Source of the DNA: Lactobacillus agrestimuris
GTDB lineage: Bacteria; Bacillota; Bacilli; Lactobacillales; Lactobacillaceae
Direction of reading: 5' to 3'
DNA length: 64,000 nucleotides
Assembly (NCBI RefSeq): GCF_943193025.1
Contig: NZ_CALPCQ010000007.1
Location: 29,857-93,856 of the forward strand
Shown here: one piece after another, positions 38,188-47,193 of the stretch
Layout of the letters: every line of letters begins with the position of its first letter
Numbering within the stretch: the stretch's first letter is position 1
Notes under the pieces: generated by a model
Told to the model about the DNA's origin: nothing
What the model saw: the letters and a program-made list of their open reading frames with translations, nothing else
The model's database searches: none
Position numbers and translations under genes: made by a program

Positions 38188-39639
38188 ATGAAGAATATAC
38201 CTTTAGTTATGATACTTTTTGGTGGTAGTGGCGATTTAGCACATAGAAAATTGTATCCTGCTTTGTTCAATCTTTATGAACAAGGTTTAATTCATGATAA
38301 CTTTGCGGTGATTGCAACTGCACGTCGCCCATGGTCTCACGAGTATTTGCGTGAACAAGTATCAGATGCAATTCATGAAACTCATGAAGTTGTTGACGAA
38401 AATGAGATTAGCGCATTTGCCAGTCATTTTTACTATCAATCACACGATGTTACTAATGTTGAACATTATGTAACTTTAAAGCAATTAGCACATGATCTTG
38501 ATGAAAAATATAGTGCTCAAGGGAATCGATTATTCTATATGGCAATGGCACCAAGATTCTTTGGCACAATTGCTACACATATTAATGATCAACATTTAAC
38601 TGGTTCTGGATTCAATCGAATTGTTGTTGAAAAACCATTTGGTCGTGATCTTGCTTCGGCTGAAGAGTTAAACAAGCAAATTACTGCTTCATTTAAGGAA
38701 AATGAAATTTTCCGAATTGATCACTATTTAGGTAAGGAAATGGTGCAAAATATTTTACCTTTACGCTTTACCAATCCATTAATTAAGAATATTTGGAATT
38801 CTGATAATATTCAAAATATTCAAGTAACCTTGGCTGAAAGATTAGGTGTTGAAGCGCGTGGGGGTTATTATGAAACCTCTGGAGCACTTCGTGACATGGT
38901 TCAGAATCACATTTTCCAAATTATTACTTTACTAGCTATGCCTGAACCTAAAGATATTTCAGCAGCAAGCATTCACGAGGCTAAGAAAAAGTTACTCGAT
39001 AGTTTAATTATTCCAGATAAAGATGTAATTAAAAAGCACTTTGTTCGTGGTCAATATGCAGGTAGTGATACTACTTTTGCTTATAAGAATGAGCCAAATG
39101 TTGATGAAAATTCAACTACTGAAACTTTTGCGGCTGGTGAAGTTAAGTTTACTGAAGGACCAGTGGCGGGTGTGCCAATTTACTTTAGAACAGGTAAAGA
39201 ATTCAAGGAAAAGAAGAATCGAATCGATATTGTTTTGAAGCATATTAATACTCCATACGGAAAGGCTCATTCAAACAATATTACAATTGTAATTGATCCG
39301 AAGAGTGAAATTTTTATCACGATTAATGGTAAGAGAATCAGTGAACCAGGTATTCGTCGTGAAAATCTTGATTATACTTTTTCTAAAGAAGAACTTGCGC
39401 AAGTTCCAGATGGTTATGAAAGATTGCTTCATGATGTAATTGTAAACGATTCAACTAACTTCACTGAATGGAGTGAACTTAAGCGCTATTGGCAATTCAT
39501 TGATGCGGTAGAATCAGCTTGGGATGAAGAAAATAAGTCGGGAAAGCCTGATATTCCACAATATATTCCTTACCGAATGGGACCAAAAGAAGCTAACGAT
39601 ATCTTTGAATGTGCAACAGCACACTGGATTTATGAATAA
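38188..39639 (+). CDS. zwf: Glucose-6-phosphate 1-dehydrogenase
   Basis: The ATG at 38188 has AGGGGG upstream; an earlier TTG overlaps that site. The 483-residue enzyme has the NADP-binding LFGGSGDLAHRKLYPAL at the N terminus and the active-site signature RIDHYLGKE near residue 176. The family region GGYYETSGALRDMVQNH and a C-terminal beta-sheet domain follow. It oxidises glucose-6-phosphate to 6-phosphogluconolactone, supplying NADPH and pentose-phosphate intermediates. gnd and pgl are not nearby. Its last 8 nt overlap dinB. Confidence 0.95.
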   Translation: MKNIPLVMILFGGSGDLAHRKLYPALFNLYEQGLIHDNFAVIATARRPWSHEYLREQVSDAIHETHEVVDENEISAFASHFYYQSHDVTNVEHYVTLKQLAHDLDEKYSAQGNRLFYMAMAPRFFGTIATHINDQHLTGSGFNRIVVEKPFGRDLASAEELNKQITASFKENEIFRIDHYLGKEMVQNILPLRFTNPLIKNIWNSDNIQNIQVTLAERLGVEARGGYYETSGALRDMVQNHIFQIITLLAMPEPKDISAASIHEAKKKLLDSLIIPDKDVIKKHFVRGQYAGSDTTFAYKNEPNVDENSTTETFAAGEVKFTEGPVAGVPIYFRTGKEFKEKKNRIDIVLKHINTPYGKAHSNNITIVIDPKSEIFITINGKRISEPGIRRENLDYTFSKEELAQVPDGYERLLHDVIVNDSTNFTEWSELKRYWQFIDAVESAWDEENKSGKPDIPQYIPYRMGPKEANDIFECATAHWIYE

Positions 39640-40756
39640 TCAAGAGAATTTATTACCCCAAAATGACATCCATCGCCGGATAATCCATCTGGATATGGAT
39701 GCCTTTTACGCTTCAGTAGAAATGCGTGATCATCCTGAATATAGGAAAAAGGCACTGGTCATTGCTCATGATCCCAGGAAACATCATGGACATGGAGTGA
39801 TTACTACTGCTAATTATATTGCAAGAAAATATGGTGTTGGTAGCGCGATGCCAGCGATTAAGGCTGTTCAAAAAGTCCCAGAGGATCAACTAGTTTTTCT
39901 TGATCCGGATTTCAAAAAATATCGTGCTGTCTCAGCAACAATTCACGAGATTATGCATGAAGTAACTGATAAAGTTCAATCAGTTTCTTTAGATGAAGCT
40001 TATCTCGATGTCACCAAAAATAAATTAGGTGATTACTCAATTGTTAAATTAGGTAATTATATTCAAGAGAAAATTTATCGAGAGACCGGCTTAACTAGTT
40101 CTTATGGAGCTTCTTATAATAAGTTTTTGGCTAAGATGGGGTCTGAGTATGCTAAGCCGTTTGGTAAAACAATTATTCTGCCAGACGAAGCAATAGATTT
40201 TTTAGCTAAACAAGATATTAGTAAGTTCCACGGGATTGGTAAAAAGACCGAACCTGTATTACGTGAACTAGGTATTAATACCGGAGCCGATTTACAACAA
40301 AAGAGTGTTAAGTGGCTGATTGATAATTTCAAAAGGTTTGGCTATGTAATGGCGATGCATTCAAGAGGGATTGATTTGAGTCCGGTTGAATGGAATAGAC
40401 AACGGAAATCAATTGGTAAGGAAAGAACATTTGAGCCAAGTGTTTTTTCAGAACAGCTTGCACTTAAGCATCTAAAAAAATTTAGTGAAGAAATTTCAGA
40501 TATTTTGAAGCAAAAAAAGATGAGAACGGAATGTGTCGTTCTCAAAATTCGAGATACAGATTTTAAAACTATTACTCGTAGGAAAACGTTAATTAAATCA
40601 ACTTTTAATAGTGAAGTTATTTACCAAGAAGCTAAAGATATTTTTCTTGAGTTACCTGAATTTTTGAATCGTGGAATTCGTTTGTTAGGAATTTCGGTAA
40701 CTAATTTAAGAACAGAAGAATATGAGGAAACAAATCTTTTCTCTACTTTAGAATAA
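39632..40756 (+). CDS. dinB: DNA polymerase IV (Y family)
   Basis: The chosen ATG overlaps the end of zwf by 8 nt; an in-frame upstream extension into zwf carries no family residues. The 374-residue protein has catalytic motifs IIHLDMDAFYASVE and SVSLDEAYLDVT (two of the three carboxylates), the Y-family TTANYIARKYGVGSAMP and a helix-hairpin-helix thumb IHGI-like region KFHGIGKKTEPVL. A little-finger domain ends the protein. It performs translesion synthesis. No beta-clamp motif is obvious in the last residues (NLFSTLE), although short variants are hard to call. No SOS box was identified. Confidence 0.93.
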   Translation: MNNQENLLPQNDIHRRIIHLDMDAFYASVEMRDHPEYRKKALVIAHDPRKHHGHGVITTANYIARKYGVGSAMPAIKAVQKVPEDQLVFLDPDFKKYRAVSATIHEIMHEVTDKVQSVSLDEAYLDVTKNKLGDYSIVKLGNYIQEKIYRETGLTSSYGASYNKFLAKMGSEYAKPFGKTIILPDEAIDFLAKQDISKFHGIGKKTEPVLRELGINTGADLQQKSVKWLIDNFKRFGYVMAMHSRGIDLSPVEWNRQRKSIGKERTFEPSVFSEQLALKHLKKFSEEISDILKQKKMRTECVVLKIRDTDFKTITRRKTLIKSTFNSEVIYQEAKDIFLELPEFLNRGIRLLGISVTNLRTEEYEETNLFSTLE

Positions 40757-40818
40757 TACAACGAAGAAATGAGTTTTCTGGTAAACTAAAGGTTAATGAA
40801 AAAGGAGAAGTTGAAAAT

Positions 40819-41784
40819 ATGAATATGAGTACTTTTGATGAAATTTATAAGAAGATTGAAGAATATCCAACTATTATTTTGCATCGTCACACTAATCCTG
40901 ATCCAGATGCAATTGGATCACAAGCCGGATTGGCTAGAGCTTTAAAGGCAAAGTTTCCAAATAAGAAGATTCTTTGCGCTGGTGAAAATGATGAAGGTGA
41001 CTTGGCCTGGATTAACACTATGGATGATGTAAAGGAAAGTGATTATCAAGGTGCTTTGGTAATTACTACTGATACCGCAAATACTCCAAGAATTTCAAAC
41101 AAGAACTATGACAAGGGTGACTTGTTGATTAAGATTGATCACCACCCAAATGTTGATGATTACGCTGATATGAGCTATGTAGATCCTGATGCACCAGCAG
41201 CTTCACAAATCGTAGTTGATTTCTTGAATGCCGAAGGTTTTGAAATTACCAAGGAAGTTGCCTACCCACTTTATGCTGGTATTGTAGGTGATACTGGACG
41301 CTTTATGTACCCAGAAACTTCAGCTCATACTTTTGAAGTGGCTAAGCAACTTGCTGAAACCGGTATTGATTTAACTGAAATTGCTAGAAATATTAGTGAT
41401 GTAACTTTTGCCCAAGCCAAGCTTCAAGCTCTTGTACTTGATTACATGAAGATTGATCCAAGTGGTGCAGCATACGCTATTTTGACACAAAAAGATATGA
41501 AGGATTTAGGCATTTCGCAAGATCAAGCAGATGTAACTGTTTCTACACCTGGTCGAATCAAGGATATTAAGGCTTGGAACGTCTTTGTTGAAAAGCCGGA
41601 TGGTACTTTCCGTGTTCACTACCGTTCAAAGGCTCCAGTTATTAACCAACTTGCAGCTAAGCATAATGGTGGTGGTCATGCACTTGCTTCGGGTGCCAAT
41701 GCTGCCGACATGGATGAAGTAAAGCAAATCTTTGATGAAGTTGTTGAAGTAACAAAGAAATACTATGAAAACCATGAAAAATAA
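40819..41784 (+). CDS. nrnA: DHH-family phosphoesterase, nanoRNase/pAp phosphatase (NrnA-like)
   Basis: The 321-residue enzyme has a DHH domain with HRHTNPDPDAIGSQ, TTDTANTPRI and the DHH triad itself in IKIDHHPN, then a DHHA1 domain with the GGGHALASGA motif near residue 290. Family members degrade 2-5-nt RNAs and dephosphorylate pAp; some cleave cyclic-di-AMP-derived pApA. A role alongside the c-di-AMP receptor DarA is possible but unproven. AAAGGAG precedes the ATG; a second ATG two codons later is also possible. The 3' end overlaps the helicase gene by 11-20 nt. Confidence 0.88.
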   Translation: MNMSTFDEIYKKIEEYPTIILHRHTNPDPDAIGSQAGLARALKAKFPNKKILCAGENDEGDLAWINTMDDVKESDYQGALVITTDTANTPRISNKNYDKGDLLIKIDHHPNVDDYADMSYVDPDAPAASQIVVDFLNAEGFEITKEVAYPLYAGIVGDTGRFMYPETSAHTFEVAKQLAETGIDLTEIARNISDVTFAQAKLQALVLDYMKIDPSGAAYAILTQKDMKDLGISQDQADVTVSTPGRIKDIKAWNVFVEKPDGTFRVHYRSKAPVINQLAAKHNGGGHALASGANAADMDEVKQIFDEVVEVTKKYYENHEK

Positions 41785-43138
41785 TATTTTTGAAGATTCA
41801 AGAATTAGACCTGAAATTCAAGCAGGTTTAAAAGAAATTAAGTTTACTAGTCCAACTAAGGTTCAAGAAAAAGTAATTCCTGTACTTCTTAGTAAGACTA
41901 ATGTAGTTGTTCAAGCAGCAACTGGTTCAGGTAAGACTCATTCATATTTGATTCCAGTTTTTAATGATATTAATGAAAATCAAAACTATGTTCAAGCAAT
42001 CATTACTGCGCCAAGTAGAGAACTTGCCGATCAACTTTATCAAGTGGCCAAGAGTCTTAGAAAGGCTTCAGGAATTGAAATTTCAATTGCTCACTTAGCT
42101 GGAGGGACTGATCGAGAGCGTCAACTTGAGAGAATTAAAAATAAGAAGCCACAATTAATTATTGCAACTCCAGGACGTTTGCTTGATTTTGTGGATAAGA
42201 AGATTTTCCCAGTTGACCATGTAAAAGACTTCATTATCGATGAGGCCGACATGACCTTAGATATGGGATTCTTGTCAGATATTGATAAAGTAGCGGCTAA
42301 GCTTCCAAAGGATGTTTTATTTGCTGCCTTTTCAGCAACCATTCCTGTTAAATTATCTAACTTTTTGCGTAAGTACATGGATAAACCTGAAGAAATTATT
42401 ATTGATAATCCAGCAATTATTGCTCCAACTATCAAGAATGATTTGTTAGACGTTGGTTCCAAGGATAAGAAGCAAATTTTGCAAAAGCTTTTAACAATGG
42501 GACAACCATATCTTGCTTTGGTGTTTGCTAATACTAAGCAAAAAGTTGATGAAATTACTGAATATTTGCAAGCACAAGGGATGAAAGTTGCTAAGATTCA
42601 CGGTGGTATTACTGAACGTGAGAGAAAGCGAACTTTACGTCAAGTAGAGCAAGGTCAATATCAATATGTAGTGGCCAGTGATTTAGCGGCCAGAGGACTT
42701 GATATTGATGGTGTTAGTCTAGTTATTAACTATGAAGTGCCTCGTGATCTTGAATTTGTGATTCACCGAATTGGCCGTACAGGTCGTAACGGTTTACCAG
42801 GACATGCAGTGACTCTTATTCATGAAGAAGAAATGAACCGGATTGAAGAACTTGAAAAGATGGGTGTTCATTTTGACTTTGTTGAAATTAAGAATGGAGA
42901 GCTAGTAGCGCGTAAGCATCACCATAGCCGTGATGAGCGTCAAGCTAAGAGTCGAAAGCTTGATAACAAGATGGTGGGCTTAGTTAAAAAGCAAAAACGT
43001 AAGCGTAAGCCTGGTTACAAGAAGAAGATTAAACGTGCAATTCAGGCTGATAATCGTCAAAAGCGTAAGCTTGAACAACGTCATGAAATGCGTAAGGCTA
43101 AGCGTTTAAGAAAACGTAAACGCGAACAAGGACGCTAA
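41765..43138 (+). CDS. DEAD-box ATP-dependent RNA helicase (CshB-like)
   Basis: The 457-residue protein carries the DEAD-box series in order: Q-motif region FTSPTKVQEKVIP, QAATGSGKTHSYLIP, APSREL, TPGRLLDF, DEAD in FIIDEADMTLD, SAT in FSATIP, SDLAARGLDIDG and HRIGRTGRNG. A strongly basic C-terminal tail of about 70 residues (many KRK and RKR groups) should bind RNA. The position after nrnA and the tail resemble CshB/YqfR of Bacillus, a cold-adaptation helicase. The start may be 41765 or 41774; neither has a clear ribosome site, so coupling to nrnA is likely. Confidence 0.88.
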   Translation: MKTMKNNIFEDSRIRPEIQAGLKEIKFTSPTKVQEKVIPVLLSKTNVVVQAATGSGKTHSYLIPVFNDINENQNYVQAIITAPSRELADQLYQVAKSLRKASGIEISIAHLAGGTDRERQLERIKNKKPQLIIATPGRLLDFVDKKIFPVDHVKDFIIDEADMTLDMGFLSDIDKVAAKLPKDVLFAAFSATIPVKLSNFLRKYMDKPEEIIIDNPAIIAPTIKNDLLDVGSKDKKQILQKLLTMGQPYLALVFANTKQKVDEITEYLQAQGMKVAKIHGGITERERKRTLRQVEQGQYQYVVASDLAARGLDIDGVSLVINYEVPRDLEFVIHRIGRTGRNGLPGHAVTLIHEEEMNRIEELEKMGVHFDFVEIKNGELVARKHHHSRDERQAKSRKLDNKMVGLVKKQKRKRKPGYKKKIKRAIQADNRQKRKLEQRHEMRKAKRLRKRKREQGR

Positions 43139-43208
43139 GTTTGGATTTATTTAATTGATAGCGGAGATATTTTCTTCGCTATTTTTTATTACGAATTAAA
43201 CAAGATCT

Positions 43209-43236
43209 TTGACAGACGAGGATTTTGTAGTACAAT
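43209..43236 (+). promoter_or_regulatory. alaS promoter
   Basis: TTGACA (43209-43214) and TACAAT (43231-43236) with a 16-nt spacer form a strong sigma-A-type promoter just ahead of the T-box leader. Confidence 0.75.
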
Positions 43237-43242
43237 TATTCT

Positions 43243-43440
43243 CAGCTTAAGATATGCTGTTTAAAGATTGAATTTCAAAGAGAGAGCTTAGTGGTGAGAG
43301 AGCTTAATCAACTTCAGACAGTGCTCCTTTAGCCCATTATCAATAAGAAAATAATTAAGAGGTAACAAACACTGTTGCAATCAAGGTGGTACCGCGTGCC
43401 AAAGCGTCCTTGTCACAGCAATAGTGTTTTTTATTTTAGG
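43243..43440 (+). promoter_or_regulatory. T-box riboswitch (alanine) in the alaS leader
   Basis: The conserved T-box AAGGTGGTACCGCG lies at 43383-43396. It is followed by the terminator hairpin arm GCAATAGTGTTTTTT, whose partner AAACACTGTTGC precedes the T-box. Upstream is a structured stem-I region with purine-rich GAGAGA runs. Uncharged tRNA-Ala should pair with the T-box bulge and specifier loop and allow readthrough into alaS. Candidate alanine specifiers are GCT (43323-43325) and GCC (43332-43334); the fold could not be resolved by eye. This fills the roughly 310-nt gap before alaS. Confidence 0.85.
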
Positions 43441-43449
43441 GAGATAAAA

Positions 43450-46089
43450 ATGAAGAAACTAAACAGTTCAGAGTTTCGTCAAATGTTCTTGGACTTCTTC
43501 AAGAACCATGGACATGAAATAATGCCAAGTGCATCACTTATTCCACAAGATGATCCAACTTTACTTTGGATCAATTCAGGTGTTGCCACTATGAAGAAGT
43601 ACTTCGATGGATCAGTTATTCCAAAGAATCCACGAATTACTAGTTCACAAAAATCAATTAGAACAAATGATATTGAAAATGTTGGTAAAACAGCTCGTCA
43701 CCAAACTTTCTTTGAAATGCTTGGTAACTTCTCAGTAGGTGACTATTTCAGAGATGAAGCTATTCCTTGGGCATGGGAATTCTTAACTAGCCCAGATTGG
43801 CTTGGACTTGATAAGGATAAGCTTTACTGTACTGTATATCCAAAAGATGAAGATTCATTCAACGTTTGGGTTAAGGCAGGGATGCCAGCCGATCATATCG
43901 TTAAGTTAGAAGAAAACTTCTGGGATATCGGTGAAGGTCCTTGTGGTCCTGATACTGAAATTTTCTATGATCGCGGTCAAGAAAATAATGATGTTGCTGA
44001 AGATGATCCTGAAAACTTCCCTGGTGGTGAAAATGCTCGTTATCTTGAAATCTGGAACATCGTATTTTCACAATACAACCACTTACCAAATGGTGAATAT
44101 GTTGATCAACCACATAAGAACATCGATACCGGTATGGGATTAGAACGTGTACTTTCAATCTTACAAGATGCACCAACTAACTTTGAAACTGACTTATTCT
44201 TACCAATTATTCACGCAACTGAAAAGATGAGTGATGGTAAGAAGTATGGTGAAAATGATGCTGATACAACTGCATTCAAGATTATTGCTGACCACGTTCG
44301 TGCAGTAAGTTTTGCTATTGCTGATGGTGCTCTTCCTTCAAACTCAGGTCGTGGATACGTACTTCGTCGTTTGATTCGTCGTGCAGCACTTAATGGTCAA
44401 CGTTTGGGTATTAAGGGTTCATTCCTTTACAAGCTTGTACCAGTTGTTGGTGAAATCATGGAAAGCCACTACCCAGAAATTATGGATCAAAGAGGCTTTA
44501 TTGAAAATGTAATCCAAAATGAAGAAGAACGTTTTGGTGCAACTCTTGATTCAGGTTTAACTTTGCTTGACGAATTAGTTGAAGATGCGAAGAATTCTGA
44601 TGAAAAGACCATTTCTGGTAAGGATGCCTTCAAGTTATTTGATACTTACGGTTTCCCATTAGAACTTACTGTTGAATCAGCTGAAGATGCAGGTCTTAAA
44701 GTTGATAAAGATGGTTTCGATGCTGAAATGCAGGCTCAAAAAGAACGTGCACGTAAGGCCCGTGGTGATCTTCAATCAATGGGTAAGCAAGACGAAACTT
44801 TAATGAATATTAAAGATAAATCAGAATTTGAATACGGCGTTTACGAAGAACCACATGCTAAGCTAATTGATATTGTTGTTGATGATAAATTAGTTGATAA
44901 GGCAAATAGTGAAGAGGCAATTTTAGTCTTCGACAAGACTCCGTTTTACGCAGAACGTGGTGGACAAGTTGCCGATCATGGTAATATTTATAACCAAGAT
45001 GGTGATTTGGTTGCTAAGGTTACAGATGTTCAACACGCACCAAACGACCAAAACTTGCACTATGTTGATGTAATTTTGCCACTCGAAAAGGGACAAGAAT
45101 ACGTTCTTAAGATTGATAAGGAACGTCGTGAAGGACTTCGTCACTCACATACTGCAACTCACCTTCTTCATGCAGCACTTAGACAAGTATTGGGTGAACA
45201 TACTCACCAGGCTGGTTCTTTAGTTGAACCTGATTACTTGAGATTTGACTTCACTGCAATGGAACCAATGACTGAACGTGAACTTAAGTCAGTTGAAAAA
45301 TTGGTTAACCAAAAGATTTGGGAAGCTATCGATGTTAAGACTACTATCACTGATCCAGAAACTGGACGTAAGATGGGTGCTTTAGCATTATTTAATGGTA
45401 AGTACACTGACAAGGTTCGTGTTGTTCAAATGGATGACTTCTCAATTGAATTCTGTGGTGGTACTCACTGTTCAAACACTAACCAAATTGGTATCTTCAA
45501 GATTACTTCTGAATCAGCAATTGGTGCTGGTATGCGTAGAATTGAAGCAGTAACTTCTAAGAAGGCATATGAATACTTAGCTGGTCGTTCAGATATGCTT
45601 GATGCAATTCAAGAAGAAGTTAAGGCAACTAAGCCAGAAAATATCATTGATAAGATTACTAGTCTTGAAAGTGACTTGCATGATAGCCAAAAGCAAGTTG
45701 AAGAATTGACTAGTGAAATCAACAAAGCTAAGGCTGGCGAAATCTTTGACAACGTTAAGGATGCTGGAGACTTAACTGTAATTGCTGAAATTGCAGATGT
45801 TAATGGCATGAATGACTTGCGTGAATTAGCTGATAGCTGGAAGAGTAGTAACAAATCTGATGTTTTAGTTTTAGCTGCATCAAATGATGGCAAAGCTAAC
45901 ATGATTATCAGTTTGAATGATAAGGCTTTAGGCAAGGGTCTTAAAGCTGGAGACTTGATTAAAAAGGCTGCTCCACTCTTTGGTGGTGGCGGTGGTGGTC
46001 GTCCTAACATGGCTCAAGCAGGTGGTAAGAACCCTGATGGTTTAAAGGACGCTATCCAAACGGTAATTGATGAACTTTCAAAAAATTAA
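43450..46089 (+). CDS. alaS: Alanyl-tRNA synthetase
   Basis: The ATG at 43450, after TAGGGAGAT, begins the conserved MKKLNSSEFRQMFLDFF; a TTG upstream lies in the T-box and is rejected. The 879-residue enzyme has the class II catalytic core (SQKSIRTNDIENVGKTARHQTFFEMLGNFS in segments), the editing domain with HSHTATHLLHAAL and the zinc-ligand region EFCGGTHCSNT. The C-terminal DHHA1-like region ends in GGGGGGRPNMAQAGG. It charges and proofreads tRNA-Ala. Confidence 0.97.
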   Translation: MKKLNSSEFRQMFLDFFKNHGHEIMPSASLIPQDDPTLLWINSGVATMKKYFDGSVIPKNPRITSSQKSIRTNDIENVGKTARHQTFFEMLGNFSVGDYFRDEAIPWAWEFLTSPDWLGLDKDKLYCTVYPKDEDSFNVWVKAGMPADHIVKLEENFWDIGEGPCGPDTEIFYDRGQENNDVAEDDPENFPGGENARYLEIWNIVFSQYNHLPNGEYVDQPHKNIDTGMGLERVLSILQDAPTNFETDLFLPIIHATEKMSDGKKYGENDADTTAFKIIADHVRAVSFAIADGALPSNSGRGYVLRRLIRRAALNGQRLGIKGSFLYKLVPVVGEIMESHYPEIMDQRGFIENVIQNEEERFGATLDSGLTLLDELVEDAKNSDEKTISGKDAFKLFDTYGFPLELTVESAEDAGLKVDKDGFDAEMQAQKERARKARGDLQSMGKQDETLMNIKDKSEFEYGVYEEPHAKLIDIVVDDKLVDKANSEEAILVFDKTPFYAERGGQVADHGNIYNQDGDLVAKVTDVQHAPNDQNLHYVDVILPLEKGQEYVLKIDKERREGLRHSHTATHLLHAALRQVLGEHTHQAGSLVEPDYLRFDFTAMEPMTERELKSVEKLVNQKIWEAIDVKTTITDPETGRKMGALALFNGKYTDKVRVVQMDDFSIEFCGGTHCSNTNQIGIFKITSESAIGAGMRRIEAVTSKKAYEYLAGRSDMLDAIQEEVKATKPENIIDKITSLESDLHDSQKQVEELTSEINKAKAGEIFDNVKDAGDLTVIAEIADVNGMNDLRELADSWKSSNKSDVLVLAASNDGKANMIISLNDKALGKGLKAGDLIKKAAPLFGGGGGGRPNMAQAGGKNPDGLKDAIQTVIDELSKN

Positions 46090-46093
46090 TTGA

Positions 46094-46122
46094 TTGAGTT
46101 TAGCTTTTTTTTCAAGTAAAAT
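46094..46122 (+). promoter_or_regulatory. Promoter of the ireB-ruvX-yrzB operon
   Basis: TTGAGT (46094-46099) and TAAAAT (46117-46122) are separated by 17 nt, ending 19 nt before the ireB start. No terminator was seen after alaS, so readthrough is also possible. Confidence 0.5.
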
Positions 46123-46141
46123 TGTGACAGGAGGAATAATT

Positions 46142-46399
46142 ATGAGTTCGCTAGATAAGACTATGCATTTTGACTTTAATCAAAATAAAGGAAAAAATGT
46201 TTATGATACTCTGCAAGACGTTTACAATGCGCTCGAAGAAAAGGGCTATAATCCAATTAACCAGATTGTAGGTTACTTACTTTCTGGCGATCCTGCTTAT
46301 ATCCCACGTCATAATGATGCACGTAATTTGATTCTTAAGCATGAGCGTGATGAAATAATTGAGGAGCTTGTTAAGAGCTATCTAGGTAAAGATAAGTAA
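46142..46399 (+). CDS. ireB: IreB-family regulatory phosphoprotein (UPF0297)
   Basis: The ATG at 46142 has an excellent ribosome site (ACAGGAGG) and gives 85 residues. The conserved pattern runs [50 protein letters not shown] and ends in an acidic/basic helix. In enterococci IreB is phosphorylated by the Ser/Thr kinase IreK on an N-terminal threonine (here in DKTMHF) and modulates cephalosporin tolerance. The gene order ireB-ruvX-yrzB is conserved in Firmicutes. The stop shares one base with the ruvX start. Confidence 0.92.
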   Translation: MSSLDKTMHFDFNQNKGKNVYDTLQDVYNALEEKGYNPINQIVGYLLSGDPAYIPRHNDARNLILKHERDEIIEELVKSYLGKDK

Positions 46400-46827
46400 T
46401 GAGGCTAATAGGGTTAGATATTGGTTCTAGAACGGTCGGTGTAGCAATTAGTGATGAACTGGGGATTACTGCGCAAAAATTAGAGACAATTCCAATCGAT
46501 GAAACTCGCCATAACTTTGGAATGAAATCCATAAAGAAGATTGTCAGAGAATATGATGCTGATGGTTTTGTTTTGGGTTTACCAAAAAATATGGATGGAA
46601 GTTCAGGTCATTCAGTTCAGCGCAGTAAAGAATACGGTAAACGACTTGAAGAAAAATTCGGGTTACCAGTTTATTACTCAGATGAAAGATTGACTACAAT
46701 TGAATCAAGAAGAGTTCTAATTGAAGAAGCTGGGATTCATGACCGTAAGAAACGTAAAGAAGTCATTGACCAAATGGCCGCTGTACTTATTTTGCAAAAC
46801 TATTTAGATTTACACCGAGAGGATTAA
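46399..46827 (+). CDS. ruvX: RuvX/YqgF pre-16S rRNA nuclease or Holliday junction resolvase
   Basis: This 142-residue RNase H-fold nuclease has acidic active-site motifs: [17 protein letters not shown] at the N terminus, [18 protein letters not shown] and [13 protein letters not shown] at the end. YqgF matures the 16S rRNA 5' end in E. coli, and homologues have been described as Holliday junction resolvases; both roles are plausible. It is translationally coupled to ireB by a TAATG overlap and is 1 nt from yrzB. Confidence 0.93.
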   Translation: MRLIGLDIGSRTVGVAISDELGITAQKLETIPIDETRHNFGMKSIKKIVREYDADGFVLGLPKNMDGSSGHSVQRSKEYGKRLEEKFGLPVYYSDERLTTIESRRVLIEEAGIHDRKKRKEVIDQMAAVLILQNYLDLHRED

Positions 46828-46828
46828 A

Positions 46829-47143
46829 ATGGCAGCAGAATTTAATGGTGATGGCAGTGAGGACCGTCAAATTACCTTAGTTGATGAAAAAGGTAATGAA
46901 GAATTATTTGAAATCTTATTCACATTCCATTCAGATGATTATGATAAGTCATATGTTTTACTTTATCCTTCAGCTGTAGGAGAAGATGAAGACATTGAAG
47001 TTCAAGCTTTTAGCTATGATTCAGATGATGCTGGTGATGTAACCAGTACAGACTTACATGAAATCACTTCAGATGAAGAATGGGAAATGGTTCAAGGAGT
47101 ACTTAATACTTTCCTTGATGATGACCGTTTAAGTGGTGAATAA
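46829..47143 (+). CDS. yrzB: DUF1292 protein (YrzB family)
   Basis: The very acidic 104-residue protein has the DUF1292 core ITLVDEKGNEELFEILFTF, VLLYPS and VQAFSYDSD, ending in EEWEMVQGVLNTFLDD. No biochemical function is established for the family. It is the third gene of the conserved ireB-ruvX-yrzB set and is followed by a terminator. Confidence 0.88.
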   Translation: MAAEFNGDGSEDRQITLVDEKGNEELFEILFTFHSDDYDKSYVLLYPSAVGEDEDIEVQAFSYDSDDAGDVTSTDLHEITSDEEWEMVQGVLNTFLDDDRLSGE

Positions 47144-47174
47144 AAGAGGACTGGCCTTGGCCGGCCTCTTTTTG
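47142..47174 (+). terminator. Terminator after yrzB
   Basis: AAAGAGG and CTGGCC pair with GGCCGG and CCTCTTT (one bulged A), followed by TTTTG. Confidence 0.82.
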
Positions 47175-47193
47175 TTATAGAAGAAAAAGAAGT

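Noticed and set aside
39524..39631. N-terminal extension of DinB within zwf
   Set aside because: It is a shadow of the zwf frame without a ribosome site; the family starts at the ATG overlapping the zwf stop.
43375..43449. N-terminal extension of AlaS
   Set aside because: It runs through the T-box and terminator hairpin and encodes no conserved residues.
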